DNA of 64,000 nucleotides from Lumnitzera littorea. Its lineage: Eukaryota > Streptophyta > Magnoliopsida > Myrtales > Combretaceae. The position numbers and the translations under genes were made by a program. The DNA lies in assembly GCA_024138015.1 (NCBI GenBank), contig JAMXBB010000008.1, positions 8,295,792 to 8,359,791 on the forward strand. Direction: 5' to 3'. Of the stretch, positions 12,480 to 24,059 are shown in pieces (the first letter of the stretch is position 1; the number at the start of each line of letters is the position of its first letter). The notes under the pieces are model-generated. The model searched no databases and was not told where the DNA came from. It saw only the letters and a program-made list of their open reading frames with translations.

Positions 12480-13399
12480 TAATAAATGAGAGTTGGATTA
12501 GTATTTAGTTTCCTTTTTATGAAAGAAGGTTTTAAAAATGAAACATTACAAAGATATATCAAAAGAAAAGGGAACAAAAATATTTTTTAATATCAATAAT
12601 CCTCATTCGTCTTTTACTAAATCTAAATCTACTCTTTAGTTATGAGATATCGTTATTCTCAATAAATTTAGAATACTTTTTCTCATTGTTAGCTATTTTT
12701 TTATTGAAATCAGATTCTCTATATTTCCATTTTAATTCTCATATGCCAAAAGCTAAGTTTTGTTTCATAATCTCATTTATGAGACCCTCATATCATTATC
12801 TTGCCATTGAAAGCTTTATTCCATTAACTCCTATAATCACCTTTAAAGTTGGATGAGGAATATAAGATCCCGTTAAGATCATTGGAGTTCCCACATTAAT
12901 TTCAACAGCATTCTTATAGCAACCACAAATATCTTTGATTCTAGTTACTACTAGCTAAAAAGAGCTTTAATAATCGTAATTTCAAGTTAACCGAGAAAAT
13001 TCGACCAAAAAAAAAATTTCAATTACAGCTCAAATAGTCGAATCACATTTTGTCCAACCATATTAGAGATTAAAAAAAATGAAACGTTGCATTTCCCAAT
13101 TCATTACAAAGTAAACAAACAAAACAAAAAAGTAAAAATATTAGTGCGTAAATATATACATTAGTAGCAGTCGTGCTCAGGCCTTACATCTTGAAATAAC
13201 TAATAGTTACGGAGACGAAACAATAGGAACTAGTTCAGTAAATTAGTTTTTGATGTACAAAAGTAGGTATTAGTGATGATATGAAACAGTATGAGTAATA
13301 ATCATAATCAAAGAGCACAACCACACAACGCGAAGAACGCACACAACATGGCCATTACAGCTAAAAGATTCTAACACCGTAATAGCCGTCTAGAGTACA
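12480..13399. other. No confident gene; possible 3' UTR of a small minus-strand transcript
   Basis: AT-rich and without a recognisable frame to about 13150. Bases 13180-13399 are less AT-rich and could be the 3' part of the short minus-strand gene starting at 13531. This is inference from composition only. Confidence 0.3.
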
Positions 13400-13531
13400 T
13401 CATTTACAACAAAATCGAACCACCTGAAGCTCGGCGACAGGAAATTCCACGATAAATCTAGTTCCAGCCATCAGAATGTCGTCGGCATCTGGAACTCGAA
13501 ATCCAACCACCGAAAAGCCGAAGTCGTCCAT
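13400..13531 (-). CDS. Small ORF, 43 residues, unknown function
   Basis: The frame MDDFGFSVVGFRVPDADD... ends in FCCK-stop. The block is clearly more GC-rich than its surroundings, with a cgcgcgcg run just upstream (13541-13550) and a CT microsatellite at 13566-13588 that would sit in the promoter or 5' UTR. A splice-donor-like CAG|GTGG inside the frame (near 13424) leaves open that this is a first exon. I do not recognise the protein. Neighbouring DNA to the right belongs to a repeated unit also found near 31-35 kb, but those copies do not carry this ORF. Confidence 0.35.
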   Translation of the reverse strand: MDDFGFSVVGFRVPDADDILMAGTRFIVEFPVAELQVVRFCCK

Positions 13532-13565
13532 AGCGGCATGTTCGCGCGCGCTTGTGTGTAGCTTG

Positions 13566-13588
13566 TGCTCTCTCTCTCTCTCTCTCTT
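13566..13588. repeat. (CT)n microsatellite
   Basis: About eleven CT units just upstream of the minus-strand small ORF. It reads GA on the transcribed strand, as in many plant 5' leaders. Confidence 0.9.
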
Positions 13589-13616
13589 TCACTGGAATGG
13601 ATTTTCTGGATTTAGT

Positions 13617-14680
13617 GGACCATAGGGAGTTGGTTTGGTTTGATACGTGTCAGATTCTTTTATTTTTTTCATATTTTTGTCTTCTGAGTTTTTCGTTGTG
13701 GAAATTATTAAATACTTCCTCTATCAGGGATTTTCATGCCATGCGAGCGGAGGATAAAGCTTCTTCTAACGCTACGTGGAGTTCCGTATGCATCCAAGCT
13801 ACTGTTGGGAAATAAACCGTCTGAATCGGACCAAATTTACCCAACAGTTCGATTTTTGGACTTTCCCTTCGGTTTGGAAATGCATTTACGGTTCACCGTT
13901 CAGTTCACATGATGGAACCGAATCATGCTATTCTTCATAATTCGGTTTAACCATTTAATCATACCGAAACTTTTACACCAAATTGAACTAAAAACTAATT
14001 CCCACTATATGGAGAATTTGGTGTTTTTTAGTTTGATTAGTTGATATAATCGTGCTTTTATGATTTGATTAGATTTGTATGATAAATTGATCCAAATCAT
14101 ACCTATATTAAGTTATCCTGGTCACTAATGTAACGTTTGATATGAAATGATGTAAATTTGAACTGTATGAAATAAAATAAGGGACAGAATGATAGATCAT
14201 TTTCTATATTTAAAAATACACACAAAATGAAATGGAATAAAATGATATTAAATACGTAAATAAAATTAATTATTAAAAATACTCTCAATTATTACATGTC
14301 ATAATTTATTTGTTAAATAAGTAATTTTAAGTCAATACAATTAATAAGAGTAAAATGAAATATAATTCTATCTTTTTAAAAACGAAATTGAATTTTCCTT
14401 TAAAAATGGAATTAACGATTCCTTATAATCGTGATTCTGCTTTTAAATATAGAAAAAGGGAGTGGAATTCAAAATTACGTTTTCATTCTAATCCATTTCC
14501 GTATAACCCTATGTGACATAATAGCATAAAATGGTTATTGTGATATAGATTTATCATCATATATAAAATTAATTGGTGGGGACTTACTTAGTGAATTACA
14601 TTTTTTTTTTCTTTGGTCAATAGTGAGAAATTACGTAAAGTAAGGGAATGTGCACTTCTTTTTAAGCATTTAGCCATGTG
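13617..14680. repeat. Repeat unit U, left copy (broken at 14680)
   Basis: Bases 13807-14680 match 31144-32036 in the same orientation. The upstream part (13617-13806) matches only the third, older copy at 33424-33650. It contains a GAATGG/ATTCC-rich MITE-like section (14123-14510). Homology with the middle copy stops exactly after agccatgtg at 14680, where MULE coding sequence begins. Confidence 0.85.
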
Positions 14681-15285
14681 TTTCTTCCACTTCCTGCAAC
14701 CAACATTCACTCAAGTCAACATCTGCATTATAATCTATATCATCGGAATCTTCATCAATGTCGACGAATGTCAATTCATTCTCCACATCAGTATCTCTAT
14801 TTGACTTGCTGGTGATCAAGACATTAGGTTCATTAGAAATGCAATCGATGCTTGGTATGTGACTCGGTGGGATCAATCAAGATTCGAACACCCTAGTTTC
14901 AACTTGTAGTCTAATATCATCGTTGTTCCATCCAACATAGTCCTCAACTGCAACAGGAGCTGTCGATGGTGGGTTCACTTCATGAATTTCAATATATATT
15001 TCCACAAAACCGCTGACTCTACTACACCCTACTGAAGAAGCCATCAACTATTGAACGCCATAATCATCACTAATGGGAATGGCACAGAACATGTCCTTAG
15101 TTTCGCCTACAAGGGGGCATCTATGAATTAGCTTGATCCAATATGTTGTCATGTTAACTCGAAGTTGATTACAAATTATTCCAACTACCTGGTCATACGT
15201 GGTCCCAAATGGAACTTTGACTACTGTTCTTGAGCACTTGTCATACCACACCCCATCCTCTTCTTCCATAATATTTCCACCAACA
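14681..15285 (-). pseudogene. MULE transposase N-terminal fragment (PB1-like domain)
   Basis: This is the N-terminal domain of a Mutator-like transposase. Translation (start 15269) gives KVPFGTTYDQVVGIICNQL and CPLVGETKDMFCAIPISDD, a PB1-like fold seen at the start of many plant MuDR proteins. After a frameshift follow LQVETRVFES and an acidic stretch (FVDIDEDSDDIDYNAD). It closely parallels 44270-44870, the same region of the second MULE. The fragment is cut at 14680, exactly where repeat unit U begins, and the catalytic part is missing. Stop codons and the truncation make it non-functional. Confidence 0.8.
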
Positions 15286-15702
15286 CTTTGTAAATAAGCA
15301 GTACTTAATATATATTAGCCTCCCTAAGGTAAGAAAAAAGAAAGATCTAGAATTTGCCAGCTAATACACTAGTACATGGCATTCTTTATTTTGTTTCCTA
15401 ATTTATTTATTTTATATTATTTTCTTTCTAATAATTCTAAATTCTAACAAAGGCTCAATAAAATATTACAACCAAATCCAAATACAAAACTCCAAATTTA
15501 GTTTCCCCATTACATTCTCTTCCCCTTCAAAATCCCTTGTCCACAAGGATATATTTAACACAGTCCTAATTTTAAATCTTATAATACTAGCTTATGGCCC
15601 CATCATATGTTCTAGCCCATCCACAATTACAGTTGTTCCAACCCTTAAATGAACATTAACTTTTTTTCAAATTTTAAATCTTCATTTAGATCCGACTTAG
15701 AA

Positions 15703-16224
15703 TTATCTAATTGAATTTGAACATTTGGCAACACTATTTCGAACAACCTGTCTTATCATTCTCAACTTGTAACCATGCACCTTTAGTGTTGTCACTTCTC
15801 TTCTGCTCCACTTTCCTTTTTTCTTTTTTGAGCTATATTTAAACCCTTCATATTCCCTAGAAACCTTAAGCCCTCTATCTTTCCCCTTTCCTTCCTCATA
15901 CGTTACAGTAGTAAGCTCAACATAATCATCAAAACTCCCTAATAAGAGTTGTTCCTCTTTATCTCCTCCATCCATCTACTTGCCATTACTTCCTTTAACC
16001 CTTTCTCTATTCCATGTTCCCATCACAGCACCCACGTTCTCTTTCTTCTTTAAGCAAAAAACAAACACCACCAACTCATGCCTTTCGTGTTTGTACAGTA
16101 GGAAATGCAAACTAAGGTATCCTTCAAGTTCTAAATCGGTTTTAACAACTATACTTAGTAACACCAATCTCTTTTCAAGAATTCTATCTTTTGAGTTGTT
16201 ATTTCTTTTTCCTAAATCCATCAC
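15703..16224 (-). pseudogene. Unknown 172-codon frame with one stop
   Basis: Two minus-strand ORFs (15976-16224 and 15703-15975) are the same frame separated by a single TAG. The N-terminal half has a hydrophobic stretch (ELVVFVFCL). The C-terminal half is acidic then basic (GSFDDYVELTTVTYEEGKG, YSSKKKKGKWSRREVTTLKV). I do not recognise the family. It lies between the MULE fragment and LTR-like DNA, so it may be cargo or transposon coding sequence. A TGG or CAG to TAG change would explain the stop. Confidence 0.35.
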
Positions 16225-16234
16225 CTTAAAGTGA

Positions 16235-17569
16235 AATTAGGGTTTCCTTTACTCCATCTTTTGTGAAATCATGATACCCCAATAGCTATCAACATCCTTG
16301 CCACACCTATACAAAAGGACCAATGAAAAAGATTGTTGGGAACCTTAACTTCTTCATTTGACTATAGTAGCAGCATTGATGATCAAGGTGAAAACTACAG
16401 TATGGACATTATAGCCTATGTTACAATGAGGTGAGTGGAGAATGGTAGGATTATGATAACTCCATGGTTGTTGGTTAAGGATTATGAAGTAAAGTTGCAA
16501 CCTCCATGAAATGTTCAACAAAAGGTCACAATGAAGTAGCTTATCCTTGAGGTATGTAAACTGACTGGCTATCTTTTCAAATATAATCATGACTCGTGTA
16601 TAACGTTAGCCCTCTTGTGTTGATGGTCATGTTTTTTTAAGAACAATCATGGTGGTTATAGTTACTATGACGCCTACAACCAAACTATATGGGTGAAGCG
16701 GATATGAATGAACCGATAATGCAATCCTTACGCATTTTTTTAACCATATTAAGGGTGATACGGAGGAAGAAATGGTCAAAGATCTTTGAGTAATTTTGTG
16801 ACCCTAAGTTTTTGATGAAATACTCTAGTAAGGTGTTATAAGCATAAGGTCAGTATACTTCTCATCATGCAAGAACTTATTCCTAGTTGCACTCTGATCA
16901 CTAACCTAACCTTGCATTGTTAGAATTGCTAAATTTAATGTGTCTCCATTAATGCACTAAAGGGCAAAATGTTCTCTCTTGTTATCATTACCTCTATGTT
17001 TAGTGAATAATTCTCATTGGTGTTAATGATTTCTTCTGTAGGCTAAGGAACCTAACCATGCATTACAAATTGTAGATATTTCCCTCTTTAGAATAAGTTG
17101 AAGCCAAATCTCATGATCCTTCCTTGAAGCAAGTAGCATCACAAATACATCGGTTTTAAAGAGGTATCCTCTAAAACTTGCCACTTCATGTTTGTTAGCT
17201 AGTATCACCCAAATTTTTTTTTTATCACTTCATGCTTGTTAGCTTTATTCGTGATACATTGTAATGCCATGACCAATGTCAACCCTCTCTAGGTTTAACT
17301 CCCTTATCCTTTGCCTTAGTGAACTTTTAAGACTTAAGAATTTTAGAAGTAAGATCAATTAAATAATAACCATCTTAGATGATCGTTTGTATGACCAAAT
17401 CTTTAATTTGGGATGTAATCTCTCTTTTTCCTTTACTATTTCAGTTAGGTTATAGAAAAATCACGGCCTCAACCGAGCTCTCTTAAAATTGGAGTGCAAG
17501 AATTCTAACAAGTGTAGTCCTCGAAGTAACCCTTTTAGATGGAGCCCCTTAATGTAAGCCCTACAATCA
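16235..17569. other. Unassigned DNA inside the transposon block
   Basis: Composition is less AT-rich than the flanks and resembles decayed coding sequence. No frame on either strand gives motifs I recognise. The minus-strand ORF 17023-17208 (start MILANKHEVASFRGYLF) has no assignable domain. Probably degenerate transposon DNA. Confidence 0.35.
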
Positions 17570-19490
17570 GATGTTCAAGAGTTGATACATGAAATTTAGG
17601 GCGATCAAATAAATTGTCTAATTAAGCCCAAATTTTATGACAAAGCTAGAAATATTAGTAAAAGTGATTCTGTGAGTTTGGATTTAGGAAAATAAATAAT
17701 AAAATAATTAATTATTATGATAGTGAATTATATATGTATTATCCGTTATTTATCGAAAACATATAAAACGAGTTCCGATAACTAATAAATCAATAGAGAT
17801 AAATTATATGCACAATAAAAATTATAAAATAATACAAATAATATTTTAAAGTATTTAGTTGTACCATATAGATATTTACATGTAGGTAAAAATACGGGAA
17901 ACTACTTAAAATACCTGAAATATGTTAAAATAATACTAAATAATTAAATAGAAATCAAGAAAAATATGGAAAAGTGTGAAAATGTCCAAAAAAGTGGCCT
18001 GTCATGCTGAAAATAAATGAAGGAAAATTAACCAATAAAAATAAGATAAATAGAAAGTAAAAAAAGTAATAGATAAGAGATACTTAGGAAGAAAAAAATT
18101 ACATGAAAAATCCAAAACCCTATTATAAATTCAACAACCACACATCAAACTTCATTTTGGTCAATTGGAAACTAGAAAAAAATTGAGAGAGCTTAAGAAG
18201 AGAGGAGAGAGTATTTTTACAAAAAAAATAACAAAATAATATGCAATTAGGGCTTATAAAGAGAACCCATACCTAACAGCCCCTTGGAAATGAATAGCCA
18301 CCACCACCAAATAGTGGATCGTATGCTTGGAGTTGCCAACAAAGGGAGAGCCACCACTAGTGGCTGAAAGCCAATCGAACGGTAAGTTTTGATTTCCCTT
18401 TCAAATTTGTTTAACTTAGTAAAAATATCAAATATGCGTGGAAAATTATGAAATTTGGTATTCTAAAATATTTTTGTATATAGATTTGGGAAAAAAAATA
18501 TTAATTTGATAAAATTTGGCCTCCAAATATACTGCTCTTAAGAAATGACTAAACCCCAACTATTTTTCTATTTAGATTTAAATGACCTTAAAGATATAGT
18601 TTTAACTTCAAAATTTTTGTGTAAACTATTTAGGATATATATTATAGTGCTATGAAGAGTTTTTCTTAAATTTAATTTTTTAAATTTTTAGTTAATTTTT
18701 AGCCCCTAAAATCATGCATAAAGGGCAATATTTGGGCTTAATTTTGTAATTTAATGTTAATTTGATAAAAATTCTAACTTAGTATCTAATTAGATATACT
18801 TAGATGATAGTATTTGTAGAGTTTGAGGAGTTAGTTGTATGTATTATGCACAATATGTACTAAATATGTAGGTAAAGGGGTATATTTAAGTTAAATTTAT
18901 GATTTAGGGTTAATTAGGTATAAATTCTGATTTACAATATAATTAGACATCTTAACATGTTATTAGTAGTGAAAGATAATATATGTAGTGTTAAAAGTAC
19001 TAACTAGGTGAAATAAGTGTATAATATGTGGTAATACATAATATATGTCTATAGGAATTAAATGAGCAAAAAATATTAGATAAAAATTTATGATATTATG
19101 ATAATAGGAATATGATATAAATCTGATTTGGAATAAGAGTTTACGAAATTATATGAAAAATATACATTATTCTCATATCGAGAACAAGTTCGACATTTAA
19201 ATTAGGAATATAGTATACTATACAAATCAAAATACTAGTTAGGGGCTAAATACAAGATTTAGGATACCTAAGTGTAATGTGATTAATTTCACATAATGAT
19301 TCGAAATGAGTTCCTAGGATTCATGTATAAAACCCGTAATCAGAAACTAAATTATAACCTAATTTAGAAGCTAAATTTGAATTGGAATAACCTAATTTAG
19401 AAGCTGAATTTTTATGTTGCAAATATTAGTGCGAGATAGTTTTTTTGTAAGCTAAGTGATGTGCGTAGGAGTTTCATAATCATTGGAGCT
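17570..19490 (+). mobile_element. LTR-like sequence of a Gypsy-type element (plus orientation)
   Basis: The organisation resembles a long plant Gypsy LTR: AT-rich 5' part, a TATA-like tattataaattc at about 18122, then a purine-rich leader and a ccaccaccaccaaatag segment (18300-18330), then AT-rich DNA. There is no ORF. I could not identify terminal TG..CA with a target duplication, so the boundaries are approximate and the assignment is tentative. Confidence 0.35.
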
Positions 19491-20340
19491 TACCGTGGGT
19501 GATAGTATCCAAGTGGGTCCTTAGAGATATGAAGAAAACTGGGACGGAAAGGTTAGCAAACATAATAGCTCCCATGGAGTTACTCGAAGGATATGATGTA
19601 TCAACGAACCTAACAAAACTTAACACTTTACTTGATATGACTCACACGCTAATGTTAAGGTTCACTCGCCATTAATCTAAAGCTACTTAACAAGATTAGA
19701 TAAGAGTGTAAGGAAATTATACTTAGAGAGGAGAGATATCTTATAAGAACAAGTATATTTAATATCTAAAAGGGATGTAAGATAATTAGACTATAGTGAA
19801 AAGGGACTATTTATAGTAAGTCTTTAAGACAATATTACAAATAAGGAAAATTACATAAAGGACAAAGAAGAAAGAGATCCTTAATATATACGTAAAGGGG
19901 TAATTAGGACAAATGACAAAAAGGAAAATAATACAATGTCACAAAGGTGTTGGATAAGTATTAGCCTGTCAATGGGTTTGTATAAAGAACCTGAGCTGGG
20001 CTGAAATTATGGCTGCTACAAATGGACAATAATTGGAATTGTCGAGGCAAATAATGAGTGCCGTTGTTCAGTATGCCAAAAGAGAGACACACGGACAAGT
20101 GGGGTTCTCTACCTCAACACATTCAATTCCTAAGCTAGGCTGGAAGAGGAAAGATTAGTGTATATTGACCTCAGCCTCAACACTTGGCAAGTTGACCTCG
20201 GTACAAGAGTGGTCGCTAATTACAGAAGGATGGGAATAGAGCAAAGTATGTTTGAGTTAGGTTCTTAAGGAGTTTGCATGCTATTCTTCTATGTATTATT
20301 CTTCATCCTTGACAGGCTAACAAGAAAGAATTCTACTAAC
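19491..20340. mobile_element. Second LTR-like segment beside the Gypsy pol
   Basis: It shares loose similarity with 52620-53150 (gaaggatatga..., cacttgatatgat). It lies immediately beyond the integrase end of the minus-strand Gypsy remnant, where its 3' LTR would be expected. A candidate terminus ctaaca occurs near 20341, but no clear polypurine tract or duplicated partner was found. Low confidence. Confidence 0.3.
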
Positions 20341-20439
20341 AAGAGATTAAAGGCCACGAAGGCATGCACGAGTTAAGGGACTAGAGGTTGGCATTCATCA
20401 GTTCCCGGGGTTATTGAAGATTTGCCCTCAAATCTTGGT

Positions 20440-23400
20440 CTTCTTCTTCTTCAAGCACATAGGGTGTTAGGTCAGCAATGTTGAAAGTAATATATACTCC
20501 GTATCCCTCGGGTAGCTCAAGCTGATAGGCATTGTCATTGACTCACCGGAGGATTTTAAAAGATCCATCCAACCTTTAGGATAACTTATTCATCTACTTC
20601 CTTAGAAAACACTCCTTATTGAAGTAAATCCAGACAAAGTCCCCTGGGTTATAAATGACTCGCTTCCTTCCTCGGCTCCTCTATTCTTTCTATCAAGCCA
20701 TAGCTTAACTAGTTACTCAACAACCTTTTGATGCATTTTCTGGAAATCTTGGGTGCACTGCAAGCTAGATTGATTTTTTCCTTAGGAGTTTAGGCTAATA
20801 ACCATATCTAAGGGTAAGTTTGAGTTAAGTCCATAAACGACCTCAAATGATGACCTTCTTATCGAGCTGTAAGTAAAGCAATTGTAAGCGAACTCAACAT
20901 TAGGTAAGCATAGATCCCAATCATGTAGATTCTTTCCAATAGTAACTCAAAGGAGGCTACCGACTATTTTGTTTACAACTTCTATCTGCGAGTGGCAAGA
21001 AGTACTAAACATAAGCTTAGTGCCAAGCTTCTTGCATAGGGTTCTTTAGAAAAAGCTCGTGAACTTTGAATCATGATAATATACAATACTCCTTCGCACC
21101 CCATGCAATTGTACAATCTTTTACAAAAAGAGGTTAACAACAAATAAAGAATCATTGGCTTTGTGGCAAGGGATGAAGTAGCTCATTTTGTTGAACCAAT
21201 CGACCACCACCAAATAGAATCATACCCTCTCAACATTCTGGGTAGGTTGATCATGAAATCCATGCTTAGACCGGTCTATGGTTGGTCGGGTATAGGCAGA
21301 AGTGTATACTCTTCATATGGCTCCTTTCTTCCCTTAACATGTTTACATACCTCACATCTCTCAAGAACTCGACAGACATCTTTCATCATCCCAAGCTAAT
21401 AGAAATGTTCTTTCAACAACTCAGCCATTCTCTTCTCACCAAAGTAGCCAGCTAAGCCTCTAACATAGGCTTTTCAAACAAGTAATTCCTTAGAAAAACC
21501 ACTCGGCACACAAATTTGTCTCCCCTTCACCAGGAATCCCTAGTTCATATAGAACCCATCTATAACTCTTCCAACATTACATTTAGCCACTAAGGGCCCA
21601 AAAGATGGTTCATGCTCATATTGATCAGGTAAGATGCCAAATCTAATTATCCTATCTTACAATGCTATAATGAGGACATGTCAACAAGAGAGAGTATCGA
21701 CCACAGTATTGGTACTTCCTCTCTTATATCGAATGACATAACAAAAAGTTTTCAGAAACTTAATCCACTTAGCATGACATTAAGAAAGTTTGTGTTGTCC
21801 TCTAAGATGCTTGAGAGATTCATTGTCTATATAAACAATGAACTCTCTCAACAATAAGTAGTATTACTAATTCTAAAGTGCTCAGACAAGGGTGTAAAAC
21901 TCCTTGTCATATGCCAAGTAATTCAGTGTAGCTCCTCTAAGCTTCTTGTTAAAATAGGCAACTAATTGGCATTCCTGCATAAGAACAGCTCCAATGTCGA
22001 CTCCAAATGCATCGTATTTTATTTCAAAAACTTTCACAAAGTCGGGCAAGACTAGTATTGGGGCAAAAGTCAACCTAGACTTAATCTCATCAAAGCTTCT
22101 CTGACCTTTCTTAGACCATTTGAATTTGGAGTTTTTCCTAAGCAACTCTGTTAGTAGGGCAGCTATAGAACTAAAGTTTCAAATGAATCTTCAATAAAAC
22201 AAAGCTAGACCATGAAAACTCCTTACTTTGGTGGAATTAATCAGCATTGACCATTCAAGAATAGCTTAAACCTTTTCGTCATCAAATCTAATACCTCTAC
22301 TAAAAATAACATATCTAAAGAATACTATCTTCCTCTAACAAAACACACATTTCTTCAAAATGCCAAATGAGTGCTCAACGTGGAGGATATCAAATACAGA
22401 TTTTAAGTACATGACATAGGCGATTAGGTTAGTACTATATACCAATATATTATCCAAGTATACAAAAACACACTTACCAATCAATGTTCTCAAAACATGG
22501 TTCATGAGTCGCATAAAGGTACTCGACGTTTGTTAGACCAAACAGCATCACCATCTACTCAAAGAGACCATCCCTTATTTTGAAAGCAGTCTTCTACTCG
22601 TCTCCTGGTTCCATTCTGATTTGGTGGTAACCACTTTTTGGATCAATCTTTGAAAAGATTCAAGCACCATGTAACTCATCAAGCATATCATCTAACAGTA
22701 GATTGGATATCGATACTTGACAGTGATTTTGTTGATTGCTCAGCTATCAATGTACATTCTCCATGAGCTATCCTTCTTTGCTACTAGAACAGTTGGTATA
22801 GCACAAGGACTTATGCTCTTTCGAACATATCCATAGTCAATCAACTCATCAACTTGTTTCTTTAACTAGGCAGCTTATAGGTAGGTAGGTTAAGCAGAGC
22901 AACTCCTAGCTAAAGGTCAATATAATGCTTTATACCTCTTATACGTGGTAATCCTCTCAGCATCACTATAGGAAACAGGTCGGCATATACCTTTAGTAAT
23001 ATCTGCACCTCGACAGGTAAGCCTTGGGCTTCTCTCAACTCTAAAAGTCTCCTAACCAACAAGAGTACACACTCTTCTACCTTGATGTTTCTAGAAAATT
23101 AGGCTTAGGAAATCATTAGGGACTTCCTCTACAGTGATCGAGTAATCTTCTCTTGGGACTCCTGCACTTCTTTGAGGCTCATTAGGTTAGTATAATCTTT
23201 TTACCATCCTTTTGGAACATGTAATTGTTCCTACATCCATCATGCAATACTCTCAGATCAAATAGTCAAGGTCGACCAAGTAAGATATGTGAGGCACACA
23301 TGATTAGGACATTACATAACACCTCATCCTTGTATCTATCACCAATAGTGATTAATACTTTAACTTGTTTAGTAACATGTAGACCTCCCTTTTCATTTAG

Positions 23401-23600
23401 CTAATGAATCTTATACGGCTTAAGGTGAAGGTAGGTCAACAACTTTAGGGCTTTGACTACTACTTGTGCTATCACATTGGTAGAACTCTCTCCATCAATA
23501 ACCAGTACACAAAGCTTACCATTCACTCGGCAATTTATATGGAAGAGGTTCTCCCTCTACCCATCCTCTTCAGAAACAAAGGTATTAAGGGATCTTCATA
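20440..23600 (-). pseudogene. Ty3/Gypsy pol remnant (protease-RT-RNase H-integrase)
   Basis: Retroelement polyprotein read from right to left. Protease (about 23220-23570): CRVNGKLCVLVIDGESSTNV and HILLGRP. RT (about 22440-22900): KKQVDELIDYGYVRKSISPC, FSKIDPKSGYHQIRMEPGDE, LFGLTN; the catalytic YxDD is degenerate (YLDN). RNase H (21882-22160): LVLPDFVKVFEIKYDAFGV and AYFNKKLRG. Integrase (about 20470-21420): CEVCKHVKGRKEPYEEYTPL, SMDFMINLP, HDSKF, and a C-terminus with INDNAYQLELPEGYGV-like wording (first residue V) but no visible chromodomain. Many stops and frameshifts. Domain order PR-RT-RH-INT establishes Gypsy rather than Copia. Gag is missing: the pol stops at about 23600 against the MULE, so it is 5'-truncated. 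Confidence 0.88.
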
Positions 23601-24059
23601 CAAAAAAAAATAATGCAATTTTTATTTTTAGAAAAATATAACTTATAGACATGTTATTTATTTATTTTATTAATAATCAACATTATGCAATTTTTATTTT
23701 TAGAAAAAAATTTGTTACGTTATTATGTAAATTTCATAATCGTAGATGTACCGTAAGTTGTATAAATTATAAATTTTGTATTATGGGTATGAATAATATT
23801 GGAATGTAAGTGGAAATTGTTGTGTGTGTATATATATATTTGTGTTTTTATTGTGTTGAGTCGAATTAGAAAGTTAAAGCTAAATAGTTGTGTTGACGAT
23901 GCAGCTTACCGAGATGATTAAGTGCATTTTGTAAAGTTGTCGCTTGGTGTGTAGATGAAGTTTATAATGTCATCTAAATATTCTGTTCATTATGGCATTA
24001 TTAGGGTGGAAATGGTAGATTATGTGAAATTTATTGTATATGCAAACGAAAATATAGTG
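23601..24059. other. 5' flank of MULE-A, with a short duplicated AT motif
   Basis: This joins the truncated Gypsy pol to the MULE coding region. The motif atgcaatttttatttttag occurs twice (about 23616 and 23685). It may include the left end of the MULE, but no terminal inverted repeat matching the palindromic array at 27401-27572 was found. Confidence 0.4.

Noticed and set aside
14613..14804. Plus ORF of 63 codons
   Set aside because: It crosses the unit U/MULE junction and is antisense to the MULE linker.
21163..21399. Plus ORF of 78 codons
   Set aside because: Antisense of the Gypsy integrase.
20440..23600. Endogenous pararetrovirus
   Set aside because: Domain order PR-RT-RH followed by a clear integrase fits Ty3/Gypsy; no movement protein or coat features seen.
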